NCBI RefSeq assembly: GCF_013403975.1
Contig: NZ_JABFDH010000001.1
Location: forward strand, 124,001 to 188,000
Length of the DNA stretch: 64,000 bases
Direction of reading: 5' to 3'
Source: Winogradskyella ursingii
Lineage (GTDB): Bacteria > Bacteroidota > Bacteroidia > Flavobacteriales > Flavobacteriaceae
Within the stretch, counting starts at the first letter, position 1. Each line of letters opens with the position of its first letter. This document shows, piece after piece, positions 30,946-39,811 of the stretch. A program made the position numbers and the translations under genes. Below the pieces are notes generated by a model, which was given only the letters and a program-made list of their open reading frames with translations, was not told the DNA's origin and did no database searches.

Positions 30946-32310
30946 CTATCGGTTAAGCGGATTATAGCCATAATAGGTCACCTCTTTCTCAATAAATTGA
31001 ATACCGTAAGATTTCAATTCTTCCAAAATAGGTTCATAAACTTCTGCCGTAACTGGAATTTGAACACCAGGTGTTTTAATTTTTCCATTTAAAATAGCTA
31101 AAGTGGCAATAGCAACTGGCAAACCAACAGTTTTTGCCATTGCGGTGTAAGTTTGATCCTCACCAATAGTAACCATAGTAGAATCTATTTGGTGTTTTTC
31201 TCCGTTAAGCTCATAACCAAACTTATGGTACATCACAATCATATCTTTATCGTCATCACTGAGGGCCCAACTGTCCATTAATATTTTTTGAAGAATCTCC
31301 GCAGGAGTCGCTTTTTCCAATTCCACTTTTTTGTCAGGATTAAAAATGTCCAGTTCTAAAAATTTGTCCCAAACAATGTCGTCCTGATCAATTTTTAGCG
31401 CATGTCTAAATTTAAGTTCTACAGAATCAGTAGGGCTATAAGCTAAAAAAGCATTTACAAAATCCCTATAGCTCATATTTTTGCTGTCTTCAATTGTATA
31501 GCTATCGTCTGTCATGCCTAATTGAGCAAACACATTCCATGCTCTACTGAAACCAACCCGTCTCATGGTGCCACGATATAGCGTTCTAACATTCTCCAAA
31601 CCATAAACGCTCTGGTATTTAAGAGAATCCCTATTGGCATATGCTTCAAAGCGTCCATAGTTTGGAACGTCCAAAAATTCTGTGCGTCTAAATAATCGAT
31701 TGTATGGTATGTATTTGAATTGATTTTCTTGTAAAAACTTTGCCGCTCCACCTTGTCCGGCCACCACCACATTTCTAGGATTCCAGGTAAATTTATAATT
31801 CCAAAGATTATTATCACTTTCAGGTGCGACTAAACCACCAGTAAAGGATTCAAACAAAATCATCTGTCCTCCTTTGTTCCGTATTTCATTTATTACCTTC
31901 ATGGCACTCATATGGTCAATGCCTGGGTCCACACCAATTTCATTCATAAAAACAAGGTTGTTGGCTTTGGCATCTTCATTTAATGCTTGCATTTCATCAC
32001 TTACATATGATGCTGTAACCATATGCTTTTTGTAGGTAATGCAGTCTTTTGCTACTTCTACATGAAAACGAGCAGGTAACATGGAAATAATGATATCAGC
32101 GTCTGATACTGCGCTTGTTCTTGATTTGGCATCAAAAACATCAAGATGAATAATACTGGTGTTTTTACGATTCCCAACCAGTTTTTTGGCGTTATCAACA
32201 TTTAGATCGCCAATGGTGATATAAAGATTTTCAGATTCAGATTTATCCAATAAATATTTAATAAGGTAGGATGATGATTTCCCGGCTCCAACAATTAGAA
32301 TCTTTCGCAT
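30946..32310 (-). CDS. Saccharopine dehydrogenase family protein
   Basis: 454 aa from the ATG at 32310 (MRKILIVGAGKSSSYLIKYL); the 13-residue extension to 32349 is not family-like. Rossmann NAD(P) loop VGAGKSSS at residues 6-13, then ADIIISMLPARFHVEVAKDC, and the C-terminal substrate domain with NEIGVDPGIDHMSAMKVI and SFTGGLVAPESDNNLWNYKF. Family members act on saccharopine (lysine breakdown or synthesis). The pairing with an Lrp regulator and the presence of a glutaryl-CoA dehydrogenase-like gene at 53901 favour lysine degradation. Confidence 0.88.
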   Translation of the reverse strand: MRKILIVGAGKSSSYLIKYLLDKSESENLYITIGDLNVDNAKKLVGNRKNTSIIHLDVFDAKSRTSAVSDADIIISMLPARFHVEVAKDCITYKKHMVTASYVSDEMQALNEDAKANNLVFMNEIGVDPGIDHMSAMKVINEIRNKGGQMILFESFTGGLVAPESDNNLWNYKFTWNPRNVVVAGQGGAAKFLQENQFKYIPYNRLFRRTEFLDVPNYGRFEAYANRDSLKYQSVYGLENVRTLYRGTMRRVGFSRAWNVFAQLGMTDDSYTIEDSKNMSYRDFVNAFLAYSPTDSVELKFRHALKIDQDDIVWDKFLELDIFNPDKKVELEKATPAEILQKILMDSWALSDDDKDMIVMYHKFGYELNGEKHQIDSTMVTIGEDQTYTAMAKTVGLPVAIATLAILNGKIKTPGVQIPVTAEVYEPILEELKSYGIQFIEKEVTYYGYNPLNR

Positions 32311-32379
32311 TATGTTTAATTTTGTAAAGCACGAATGTAAGAAATACAAATGCCATTAAAAACCGAAAACTGACGTAAT

Positions 32380-32769
32380 ATGAACAAAAAACTTTTGATT
32401 TCTGGAGCTATTTTAGGTATAATAGCCATTGTGTTGGGTGCTTTCGCGGCCCATGGTTTAGAAAAATTAGTTGATGAAGATGCAATTAAATCTTTTGAAA
32501 CAGGTGTGCGTTATCAAATGTATCATTCCTTTTTGCTTCTTGTTTTAGGCAGTTCTACCTTTGTTTCAAACAAAACAAAAAAAGCTATTTTTTATTTTGT
32601 CATTTTCGGCTTGACTTTATTCTCAGGTTCTATTTATGGTTTGGCTACAAATGAGCTTTCGAGTTTTAATTTTAGGACCATAGCACTCGTTACGCCTATA
32701 GGTGGCTTATCGCTGATTATTGCATGGTTAGTCATGTTAATCGGTATATTAAAGACAAAGGTCGATTAA
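32380..32769 (+). CDS. DUF423 membrane protein
   Basis: 129 aa, four membrane helices. The start GAILGIIAIVLGAFAAHGLE and RYQMYHSFLLLVLG are characteristic of DUF423 (YgdD/YwdK). Function is unknown. It is a single gene between the divergent dehydrogenase and pckA. Confidence 0.88.
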   Translation: MNKKLLISGAILGIIAIVLGAFAAHGLEKLVDEDAIKSFETGVRYQMYHSFLLLVLGSSTFVSNKTKKAIFYFVIFGLTLFSGSIYGLATNELSSFNFRTIALVTPIGGLSLIIAWLVMLIGILKTKVD

Positions 32770-32803
32770 TGTTAATCCACAAGGCTATTCTAAAATAAAG
32801 TTT

Positions 32804-32811
32804 TAATTTTG
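32804..32811 (+). promoter_or_regulatory. -7 promoter element of pckA
   Basis: TAATTTTG fits TAnnTTTG; transcription near 32816 would leave a 21-nt leader to the pckA ATG. No -33 TTG is clear. Confidence 0.4.
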
Positions 32812-32836
32812 CTAACCTAAAACAACACAGAAAATT

Positions 32837-34453
32837 ATGGTAAACCATACACCATCAGCGAAATCGATTTCGTTAGATAATTACGGCATTAAAAATGCTA
32901 AAATCAAATATCAACTTTCCTCTGACCAACTTCATGAAGAAACCATCTCTAAAGGTCAAGGTGTCGAGGCCTCTTCTGGAGCTTTAGCTGTTAATACTGG
33001 CGAGTTTACAGGACGATCCCCATTGGACAGATTTATCGTAAAAGATGATATCACAAAAGATAAAGTGTGGTGGGGAAATATAAATATTGCTTTTGACAGC
33101 GATAAATTTCAAAAATTATATGATAAAGTAACAAACTACTTATCTGGTAAAGAAGTTTACGTAAGAGATAGTTATGCTTGTGCAGATGACAAGTACAAAT
33201 TAAATATTAGGGTCATAAACGAATATCCTTGGAGCAACATGTTTGCTTATAATATGTTTTTACGTCCCACTGAAGAGGAGTTAAAAGATTTTACTCCAGA
33301 GTGGACAGTTGTAAATGCGCCTGGATTTATGGCAGACCCAGAAGTAGATGGAACTCGTCAACATAATTTCGCCATTTTAGATTTTACCAGAAAAATTGCA
33401 TTAATTGGTGGAACAGGTTACACTGGAGAAATCAAAAAAGGGATTTTTTCAGCTTTAAATTTTATTCTTCCCGTATATAAAAATACTTTACCAATGCACT
33501 GTAGCGCTAATGTTGGTAAAGATGGTGATACAGCTATTTTCTTTGGATTGTCTGGTACAGGAAAAACCACATTATCTACAGACGCAGATCGCAGTTTAAT
33601 TGGAGATGATGAGCATGGTTGGACAAAAGAAAATACGGTTTTTAATTTTGAAGGAGGTTGCTATGCTAAGGTCATTAATCTGTCCGAAGAACAAGAACCA
33701 GAGATCTATGGAGCTATTAAAAAAGGTGCAATTCTAGAAAATGTGGTTATGGACAAGGATGGCAACGTAGATTTTGCAGATACATCCATTACTCAAAATA
33801 CAAGAGTAAGTTATCCAATATACCACATTGACAATATTAAGGAGCCATCGATTGGTGAAAATCCAAAAAACATTTTCTTTTTAACGGCCGATGCCTTTGG
33901 GGTTTTACCTCCAATATCAAAGTTAACACCGAGTCAGGCTGCATATCACTTTATTTCTGGTTATACAGCTAAAGTAGCAGGTACTGAAGCAGGTGTGGTA
34001 GAGCCAACACCCAATTTTTCCGCATGTTTTGGCGCACCATTTATGCCGTTGCACCCAACAGAATATGCGACGATGCTAAGTAAGAAAATGAAGGATTCTG
34101 GCGCCAATGTTTGGTTGATTAACACAGGTTGGACAGGTGGTCCTTACGGAGTTGGGACACGTATGAAATTAAAATATACGCGTGCTATGATCAATGCAGC
34201 ATTAAATGGTGATTTAGGTAAATACACTTATGAAGATTACCATATTCATTCAGTATTTGGTGTGGCGCAACCTAGAAGTTGTCCAGGTGTTCCGACAGAA
34301 GTCTTAAGTCCAAGAACAACTTGGAATAATGATGAAGCTTACTATAAATTAGCCTTTAAATTATCTAATGCATTTAGAGAGAATTTCAAAAAATTTGAAT
34401 CTTATGCGTCAGAGGAAATAAGACGAGGAGGTCCACAACGATATGCGTTTTAA
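32837..34453 (+). CDS. pckA: Phosphoenolpyruvate carboxykinase (ATP)
   Basis: 538 aa, full length. Converts oxaloacetate and ATP to PEP and CO2, the first step of gluconeogenesis. Diagnostic: TGRSPLDRFIVKD, INEYPWSNMFAYNMFLRP, HCSANVGKDGD, the kinase loop FFGLSGTGKTTLSTD, IGDDEHGW (metal-binding Asp pair) and NFEGGCYAKVINLSEE, plus GGPYGVGTRMKLKYTRAMI. ATP-specific by the GLSGTGKTTLS form. Own promoter; shares a bidirectional terminator with hemD. Confidence 0.97.
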   Translation: MVNHTPSAKSISLDNYGIKNAKIKYQLSSDQLHEETISKGQGVEASSGALAVNTGEFTGRSPLDRFIVKDDITKDKVWWGNINIAFDSDKFQKLYDKVTNYLSGKEVYVRDSYACADDKYKLNIRVINEYPWSNMFAYNMFLRPTEEELKDFTPEWTVVNAPGFMADPEVDGTRQHNFAILDFTRKIALIGGTGYTGEIKKGIFSALNFILPVYKNTLPMHCSANVGKDGDTAIFFGLSGTGKTTLSTDADRSLIGDDEHGWTKENTVFNFEGGCYAKVINLSEEQEPEIYGAIKKGAILENVVMDKDGNVDFADTSITQNTRVSYPIYHIDNIKEPSIGENPKNIFFLTADAFGVLPPISKLTPSQAAYHFISGYTAKVAGTEAGVVEPTPNFSACFGAPFMPLHPTEYATMLSKKMKDSGANVWLINTGWTGGPYGVGTRMKLKYTRAMINAALNGDLGKYTYEDYHIHSVFGVAQPRSCPGVPTEVLSPRTTWNNDEAYYKLAFKLSNAFRENFKKFESYASEEIRRGGPQRYAF

Positions 34454-34471
34454 ATGAAAAATTTATAGAAC

Positions 34472-34509
34472 AAAAAAAGCGATTCTGAAACCAGAATCGC
34501 TTTTTTTTT
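34472..34509. terminator. Bidirectional terminator between pckA and hemD
   Basis: AAAGCGATTCTG / CAGAATCGCTTT with a 4-nt loop, a T9 run on the plus side and an A-run on the left, so it can stop both convergent transcripts. Confidence 0.85.
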
Positions 34510-34522
34510 GCTTTTATATTTT

Positions 34523-35272
34523 TTACTTTCCTTTGTTAACAGCGTCAATATATTTCTGCAATGCCATTGTCATAGAAGGAGTTTCTGGCGTTGGTGCAGA
34601 AATGTCAACACGAAGCCCTTTATCCTTAACAGCCTTTACCGTAGTGTTGCCAAATACCGCAATACGGGTTTCATTCTGTTTAAAATCTGGGAAATTATGA
34701 AACAACGATTCAATTCCAGATGGACTAAAGAACACTAAAATATCGTAATAAACATTTGCCAAATCTGAAAGGTCGCTAATAACTGTTTTATAGAATGTTG
34801 CTTGTTTCCAATTAACACCTAAGGCATCCAATGTTTCAGGAATAATTGGCTTTACTTTATCTGTGGTCGGGAGTAGAAATGTTTCGTCTTTATATTTTTT
34901 AATTAGAGGTGAAAGGTCTTCAAAATTGCGTTTGCCAACATAAATCTTACGTTTTCTATAGACTACATATTTTTGAAGATAGTAGGCAACAGCTTCAGAT
35001 TGGCAAAAGTACTTCATTGTATCTGGTACTTTAAATCGCATCTCGTCTGCAACCCTGAAAAAATGATCAACGGAATTCCTGCTGGTTAAAATAATCGCAG
35101 TATACTTGGATAAATCCACTTTCTGCTGTCTAACATCTTTTGACGACACGCCTTCTACATGAATGAAGGGTCTAAAGTCCACTTTTACTTTTTGCTTCTC
35201 CTGCAAATCAAAGTATGGTGAGTTCTCTATTTTAGGCTCTGGTTGGGATACTAAAATTGTTTTCACTTTCAT
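34523..35272 (-). CDS. hemD: Uroporphyrinogen-III synthase
   Basis: 249 aa. The family is weakly conserved; marks are ILVSQPEP at the start, YTAIILTSRNSVDHFF, FLLPTTDKVKPIIPETLDAL, and the C-terminal ILVFFSPSGIESLFHNFPDF with IAVFGNTTVKAVKDKGLRVD. Closes hydroxymethylbilane to uroporphyrinogen III in heme synthesis. It is 15 bp downstream of the DUF4271 gene, the standard Bacteroidota pairing. Confidence 0.85.
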   Translation of the reverse strand: MKVKTILVSQPEPKIENSPYFDLQEKQKVKVDFRPFIHVEGVSSKDVRQQKVDLSKYTAIILTSRNSVDHFFRVADEMRFKVPDTMKYFCQSEAVAYYLQKYVVYRKRKIYVGKRNFEDLSPLIKKYKDETFLLPTTDKVKPIIPETLDALGVNWKQATFYKTVISDLSDLANVYYDILVFFSPSGIESLFHNFPDFKQNETRIAVFGNTTVKAVKDKGLRVDISAPTPETPSMTMALQKYIDAVNKGK

Positions 35273-35287
35273 ACGGTAAACTCTGTT

Positions 35288-35938
35288 TTAAGTGTTATAC
35301 TCGCTAAAAACCTTATATAAAAGAACATAAGGTCCAATTTCGAGAGCGCAAAGATACAATAAAAAATAGAAATAGTTGATACTTATTATATTTTGATGGT
35401 TTTTAAAGGAGGTTGCAAATCCAATAAGATGTACGATGCAAACAATAACAAACGTTGTAACTATAATTACATTCGTATTGATTTCTGTATATAACAAAAA
35501 TAGGTTGGAGCATAGAAAAATAATACCAGAATAATTCTTGAAAGTTGTTTTTTGAAACAAGTAAGCATCCATTACGGCGTCAATTTCAAAAAGGCTGCCT
35601 AAAAGTCGTTCAAGCAATGTTTTTATCAATAATACCGTAGCAATAGTAAAAATTATTTTTAAAAATAAGGAAAGCTCAAAAGTTAGAGGTGTATTGTAAG
35701 CAGAATACGCAAAGAAGCTAAATATACTAAGTGAAATAACGAGATTTGCAAATAGAAAACTATCAAAAATATCGATAAATTTTTGCCCTTTGGAGTAAAT
35801 TTTTAAATATTTAGAATTACCAATTACAGCAATAAAATCATTGAACCTCATAGTGTTTACAAATTTTGCAACAGCTATAACGGTCAATCCTAAAATGGTA
35901 AAAATCGTAAACCATTCATATGTAATAAAATTACGCAT
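35288..35938 (-). CDS. DUF4271 integral membrane protein
   Basis: 216 aa with about six membrane helices. The order DUF4271 - hemD is conserved in Bacteroidota, and a role near tetrapyrrole synthesis or its membrane steps has been assumed but not shown. A near-consensus promoter with TTG at 35974-35972, a 21-bp spacer and TAAATTAG (35950-35943) ends 4 bp before the ATG, another leaderless layout. Confidence 0.85.
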   Translation of the reverse strand: MRNFITYEWFTIFTILGLTVIAVAKFVNTMRFNDFIAVIGNSKYLKIYSKGQKFIDIFDSFLFANLVISLSIFSFFAYSAYNTPLTFELSLFLKIIFTIATVLLIKTLLERLLGSLFEIDAVMDAYLFQKTTFKNYSGIIFLCSNLFLLYTEINTNVIIVTTFVIVCIVHLIGFATSFKNHQNIISINYFYFLLYLCALEIGPYVLLYKVFSEYNT

Positions 35939-36033
35939 GGTGCTAATTTAGCAAGAAAATTAACCTTTGCACAATTTGATGATGAGTTGTATATCAAAAA
36001 TGTAAAATGTCATATAAAATCCATTAAAAACTT

Positions 36034-36041
36034 TACTTTTG
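36034..36041 (+). promoter_or_regulatory. -7 promoter element of the DPM1-like gene
   Basis: TACTTTTG is a perfect -7 box; a start near 36046 would give a 36-nt leader before the ATG at 36082. Confidence 0.4.
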
Positions 36042-36081
36042 TTGGAAATATAGATAAGGCCATTAGTTTTAAAACTGAAAC

Positions 36082-36804
36082 ATGTCGGACGCACTCGTCA
36101 TCATCCCAACATATAATGAAATTGAGAATATTGAGCTCATAATTAAAGCGGTATTTACACAAGAAAAAGAGTTTCATGTGTTGGTCGTAGATGATAATTC
36201 GCCAGATAAAACAGCTGAAAAGGTTAAACAGTTGCAAAAGGAATTTCCCGCACAATTACACTTATTGCAACGAAAGGGCAAAAGTGGATTAGGGTCTGCC
36301 TATATAGCGGGTTTTGAATGGAGTTTAGAGCAAGACTACCAATTCATTTTTGAAATGGATGCCGATTTTTCTCATAATCCAAACGATTTAATTAAACTCT
36401 ATAAGGCTTGTGCAGAAGGAGGAGCGGATATGGCAGTAGGCTCGAGATATGTTAGAGGAATAACAGTGGTCAATTGGCCCATGACCCGGATTTTGCTATC
36501 TTATGGAGCATCACGGTATGTACGTTTCATTACGCGTATGAAAGTGAAGGATTCCACAGCAGGGTTTGTTTGCTATCGTAGAGAAGTGTTGGAGGCTTTG
36601 AATTTGAAGAAAATCAAGTTTGTGGGCTATGCATTTCAGATTGAAATGAAATTTAAGGCATATAAAAAAGGGTTTACAATTGTGGAAATACCCGTAATAT
36701 TTAAAGATAGAATAAGAGGAAAATCAAAAATGAGCGGGAGCATAATTTCCGAAGCCATTTTTGGAGTGATTAATTTAAAATTAAAGAGCTTATTTGATAA
36801 GTAA
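36082..36804 (+). CDS. Polyprenol-phosphate mannosyltransferase-like GT2 glycosyltransferase
   Basis: 240 aa, GT-A fold without C-terminal membrane helices (DPM1-type). Motifs: IIPTYNEIENI, VVDDNSPDKTAE, FEMDADFSHNP (DxD), VGSRYVRG, and the C-terminal IVEIPVIFKDRIRGKSKMS. Makes polyprenyl-phosphate-mannose (or a related sugar) as donor for envelope glycosylation. First gene of an apparent operon with pyrC and the DUF4296 lipoprotein. Confidence 0.88.
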   Translation: MSDALVIIPTYNEIENIELIIKAVFTQEKEFHVLVVDDNSPDKTAEKVKQLQKEFPAQLHLLQRKGKSGLGSAYIAGFEWSLEQDYQFIFEMDADFSHNPNDLIKLYKACAEGGADMAVGSRYVRGITVVNWPMTRILLSYGASRYVRFITRMKVKDSTAGFVCYRREVLEALNLKKIKFVGYAFQIEMKFKAYKKGFTIVEIPVIFKDRIRGKSKMSGSIISEAIFGVINLKLKSLFDK

Positions 36805-36811
36805 AAGGCAT

Positions 36812-38155
36812 ATGAACAGACAGACTTTAATTAAAAATGCAAAAATCGTCAACGAGGGAAAAATTGTTGAAGGAGATATTCTTATTGAAGACCAATTAAT
36901 AAAATCTATAGATTCATCAATTAGCGTCAAATCTTCGGACATTAACGTGATAGATGTAGAAGGGAACTATGTTTTACCTGGAATGATAGATGATCAAGTA
37001 CATTTTAGGGAGCCAGGTCTCACCCATAAAGCAAATATAGAAACCGAATCTAAAGCTGCGTTGGCAGGTGGTATTACGTCTTTTATAGAAATGCCAAATA
37101 CCAGTCCGCAGACCACGACGGTTGAGAAGTTAGAAGAAAAATTTGCAATAGCTGCTAACTCTTCATATGCTAACTACTCATTTATGTTTGGCGGTACAAA
37201 TGATAATTTAGACGAAATTTTAAAAGTCGATACAAAAACCGTAGCTGGATTAAAATTGTTTTTAGGTTCTTCTACAGGGAACATGTTGGTAGATAATCCA
37301 GAAACTATTGAGAAAATATTTTCTAGTACCGATATGGTTATCTCTGTACATTGTGAAGATGAGGCAACGATAAGAAAAAACCTTGCGAAACACATAGCAG
37401 AATTTGGAGATGATATCCCTATGGAAAAACATCCTGTAATCCGTAGTGAGGAAGCTTGTTACATTTCTTCTTCTAAAGCTATTGAATTGGCTAAGAAAAC
37501 TGGTGCGCGATTGCATGTGTTTCATTTGTCAACAGGAAAGGAAACACAATTGTTTTCAAACAAAATACCACTAAAGGATAAAAAAATTACTGCTGAGGTT
37601 TGTATTCATCACTTATGGTTTTCAGACGAAGACTATAAGAAAAAAGGTAGTCTAATCAAGTGGAATCCTGCTGTAAAAAAAGTAAGTGACAGAGATCAAT
37701 TATTAAAAGCACTTTTGGACGACAGAATTGATGTTATTGCTACAGACCATGCGCCACACACCATGGAAGAAAAAAACAATCCCTACACAAAAGCACCCTC
37801 AGGTGGTCCATTAGTGCAACATGCTTTGGTTGCTTTATTAGAAATGCACCATCAAGGAAAAATATCCATTGAAAAAATAGTAGAAAAAACAGCCCACAAT
37901 CCTGCCATTTTATTTGATGTTGAAAAACGCGGTTACATCAAAGAAGGTTATTTTGCAGATTTGGTCATTGCCAATTTACAAAGCCCATGGACGGTAAATA
38001 AAAGCAATATTCTATATAAATGTGGCTGGTCGCCGTTTGAGGGAAACACTTTTAAAAGTAGAATTACACATACATTTGTTAATGGTCAACTGGCATATAA
38101 CAATTTTAAGGTTTTAGACGTTAAAGCAGGACAGCGATTAACTTTTAATAGATAG
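36812..38155 (+). CDS. pyrC: Dihydroorotase
   Basis: 447 aa from the ATG at 36812 (RBS-like AAAGG before it); a TTG start 18 bp earlier overlaps the neighbour. Zinc amidohydrolase of pyrimidine synthesis, class I type: GMIDDQVHFREPGLTHKANI (zinc H-x-H-x-R as D-Q-V-H-F-R), LKLFLGSSTGNML, VSVHCEDEATI-like SVHCED, HVFHLSTGKE, and ATDHAPHTMEEKN with the metal Asp. In H-x-H the first His is replaced by Gln (DQVHFREP), seen in other Bacteroidota dihydroorotases. So catalytic details may differ. Confidence 0.9.
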   Translation: MNRQTLIKNAKIVNEGKIVEGDILIEDQLIKSIDSSISVKSSDINVIDVEGNYVLPGMIDDQVHFREPGLTHKANIETESKAALAGGITSFIEMPNTSPQTTTVEKLEEKFAIAANSSYANYSFMFGGTNDNLDEILKVDTKTVAGLKLFLGSSTGNMLVDNPETIEKIFSSTDMVISVHCEDEATIRKNLAKHIAEFGDDIPMEKHPVIRSEEACYISSSKAIELAKKTGARLHVFHLSTGKETQLFSNKIPLKDKKITAEVCIHHLWFSDEDYKKKGSLIKWNPAVKKVSDRDQLLKALLDDRIDVIATDHAPHTMEEKNNPYTKAPSGGPLVQHALVALLEMHHQGKISIEKIVEKTAHNPAILFDVEKRGYIKEGYFADLVIANLQSPWTVNKSNILYKCGWSPFEGNTFKSRITHTFVNGQLAYNNFKVLDVKAGQRLTFNR

Positions 38156-38156
38156 G

Positions 38157-38627
38157 ATGCATTTAACTCGACTTAGTATCATAATTTTAATGCTTTTGGC
38201 CGTATGGTCTTGTGGTAAAATAGAAAAACCACAAAAACCTAATGATCTGATTCCGAAGGATAAAATGACGGATATTTTGTATGAGCTTTACATCATAAAT
38301 GCAGCCAAAGGTGTCAATAAGAAATTGTTGGAAGATAACGGTGTAAATCCAGAGAACTATGTTCTCAAAAAATTTGATATAGATAGTCTTCAGTTTGCAA
38401 ACAGCAATAATTATTATGCTTTTGACACAAAAACCTATAAGTCTATAGTTGATGATGTAAAGGCAAAACTGGAATTAGACAAAACTACTTTTGAAGATAT
38501 TCAAAAAACTGAAGGATTGGCAGCAAAACGTAGGCGGGACTCAATAAAAAATGCAAAAATATTAAGAATTAAGGAGAAGACCAATGACTCTATGACCTTA
38601 AAGAAATCACCAAAACCTAATATTTAA
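38157..38627 (+). CDS. DUF4296 lipoprotein
   Basis: 156 aa. Lipoprotein signal (IIILMLLAVWSC), then the DUF4296 core PNDLIPKDKMTDILYELYII, YVLKKFDIDSLQFANSNNYY and a charged C-terminal tail. Starts 1 bp after the pyrC stop, a conserved order in Flavobacteriaceae. Function unknown. Confidence 0.85.
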   Translation: MHLTRLSIIILMLLAVWSCGKIEKPQKPNDLIPKDKMTDILYELYIINAAKGVNKKLLEDNGVNPENYVLKKFDIDSLQFANSNNYYAFDTKTYKSIVDDVKAKLELDKTTFEDIQKTEGLAAKRRRDSIKNAKILRIKEKTNDSMTLKKSPKPNI

Positions 38628-38659
38628 AAGTAAACAAAAAGTGTTAACACCACTAACAA

Positions 38660-39685
38660 TTAAGACGATTTATTTAAATCTTCTAGGAATAATTTACCGA
38701 CCTCTTTCACAGATATTTTAATTGGTTTAAATTGAAAATTAAGAGTTTCTTTAATTTTAGAATTATTATATTTAGTAATAGATACAGCAGATTTTGCCAT
38801 TTGTTTAGATAGACTTCTTCGTTTACCAAAAAGTTTAAAACTCAACCAATCCAATCGCCAGGCAATGGCCAAAAGCCATGGTTTTGCTTCTTTTTTTGGA
38901 GGCTGAACCTCTAAAATTTCAGCAACCATAAATTGAAAGTCCTTAAAACTAAGATTATCTGAAACTAAAATAAAACCTTCATTTTTAATGGTGCTATTCA
39001 TTAAATTGTACATACAGTTGATCACATCCCAAACATCAACATAGCCAGTAATGCCAGTTGTATAATAAGGCATGCCGTTTTTAATTTGTTTAAACAAACT
39101 ACCGCTACCACCTGTATGCCAATAGCCACCTCCCAAAATCACGCCTGGATTCACAATTACAGCATTTAAACCTTCTTGGGTACCGCGCCAAATTTCAAGT
39201 TCAGCTCCGTATTTTGTAATGGCATAGACACTATTGTCGTCTTCGGGATTCCAAACGGTTTGCTCGTCAATTAGTTTTTTGGGATTAGCATGGTGGCCAA
39301 TGGCAGCGATAGAACTAACATAGCAGAGTTTTTTAACATCGTGACTGATGCAAAGATTCACAATATTAGCAGTTCCTTCTATGTTAATTTTTCTGAGTGT
39401 TTTGTATTTATCAGGCTCAAAGGAAACAAAAGCAGCACAGTGATAGACTTTAGTAATACTATCAAAAGCTTTTTGCAATTGTGGTATGTTAGTAACATTG
39501 GCTTCCACCCAATCAATTGCATTAAATAGATCGTCCACATTGTCAGAAAAATAGGAGAATACCTGTTTTACGCGTTCTAAGGTTTTTTCCCTTCTGTAAA
39601 TGGCACGTACGTTCTCTCCATTTTCCAATAGTTTAAACAGCAGATGGGAACCAACTAATCCTGTTCCGCCAGTTACTAAAATCAT
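38660..39685 (-). CDS. NAD-dependent epimerase/dehydratase family protein
   Basis: 341 aa extended short-chain dehydrogenase. Rossmann VTGGTGLVGSHLLFKLLENG, then IDWVEANVTN, CYVSSIAAIG (catalytic Ser), SVYAITKYGAELE (YxxxK), and PGVILGGGYW. The C-terminal region suits a 3-beta-hydroxysteroid/dihydroflavonol reductase-like member. Substrate unknown. Single gene divergent from tyrS. Confidence 0.85.
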   Translation of the reverse strand: MILVTGGTGLVGSHLLFKLLENGENVRAIYRREKTLERVKQVFSYFSDNVDDLFNAIDWVEANVTNIPQLQKAFDSITKVYHCAAFVSFEPDKYKTLRKINIEGTANIVNLCISHDVKKLCYVSSIAAIGHHANPKKLIDEQTVWNPEDDNSVYAITKYGAELEIWRGTQEGLNAVIVNPGVILGGGYWHTGGSGSLFKQIKNGMPYYTTGITGYVDVWDVINCMYNLMNSTIKNEGFILVSDNLSFKDFQFMVAEILEVQPPKKEAKPWLLAIAWRLDWLSFKLFGKRRSLSKQMAKSAVSITKYNNSKIKETLNFQFKPIKISVKEVGKLFLEDLNKSS

Positions 39686-39755
39686 ATACTTATTAATTTA
39701 TTGATTGCCCTTATACTGAGGTCGAAGTAAAGTTACGCTTTTTCAGAATTGTCTT

Positions 39756-39784
39756 TTGTCTTTTAGTGCGGAAACATATCTTTG
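39756..39784 (+). promoter_or_regulatory. Promoter of tyrS
   Basis: TTG (39756-39758), 18-bp spacer, TATCTTTG (39777-39784). It overlaps the upstream in-frame TTG at 39782, so translation must start later, at the ATG at 39812; this fixes the tyrS start. Confidence 0.65.
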
Positions 39785-39811
39785 TTCAAATTAAAATACA
39801 ATCATTTCATT

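Noticed and set aside
39782-39811. Earlier in-frame TTG start for tyrS
   Set aside because: It falls inside the -7 box, so it cannot be in the transcript; ATG at 39812 gives the normal N terminus.
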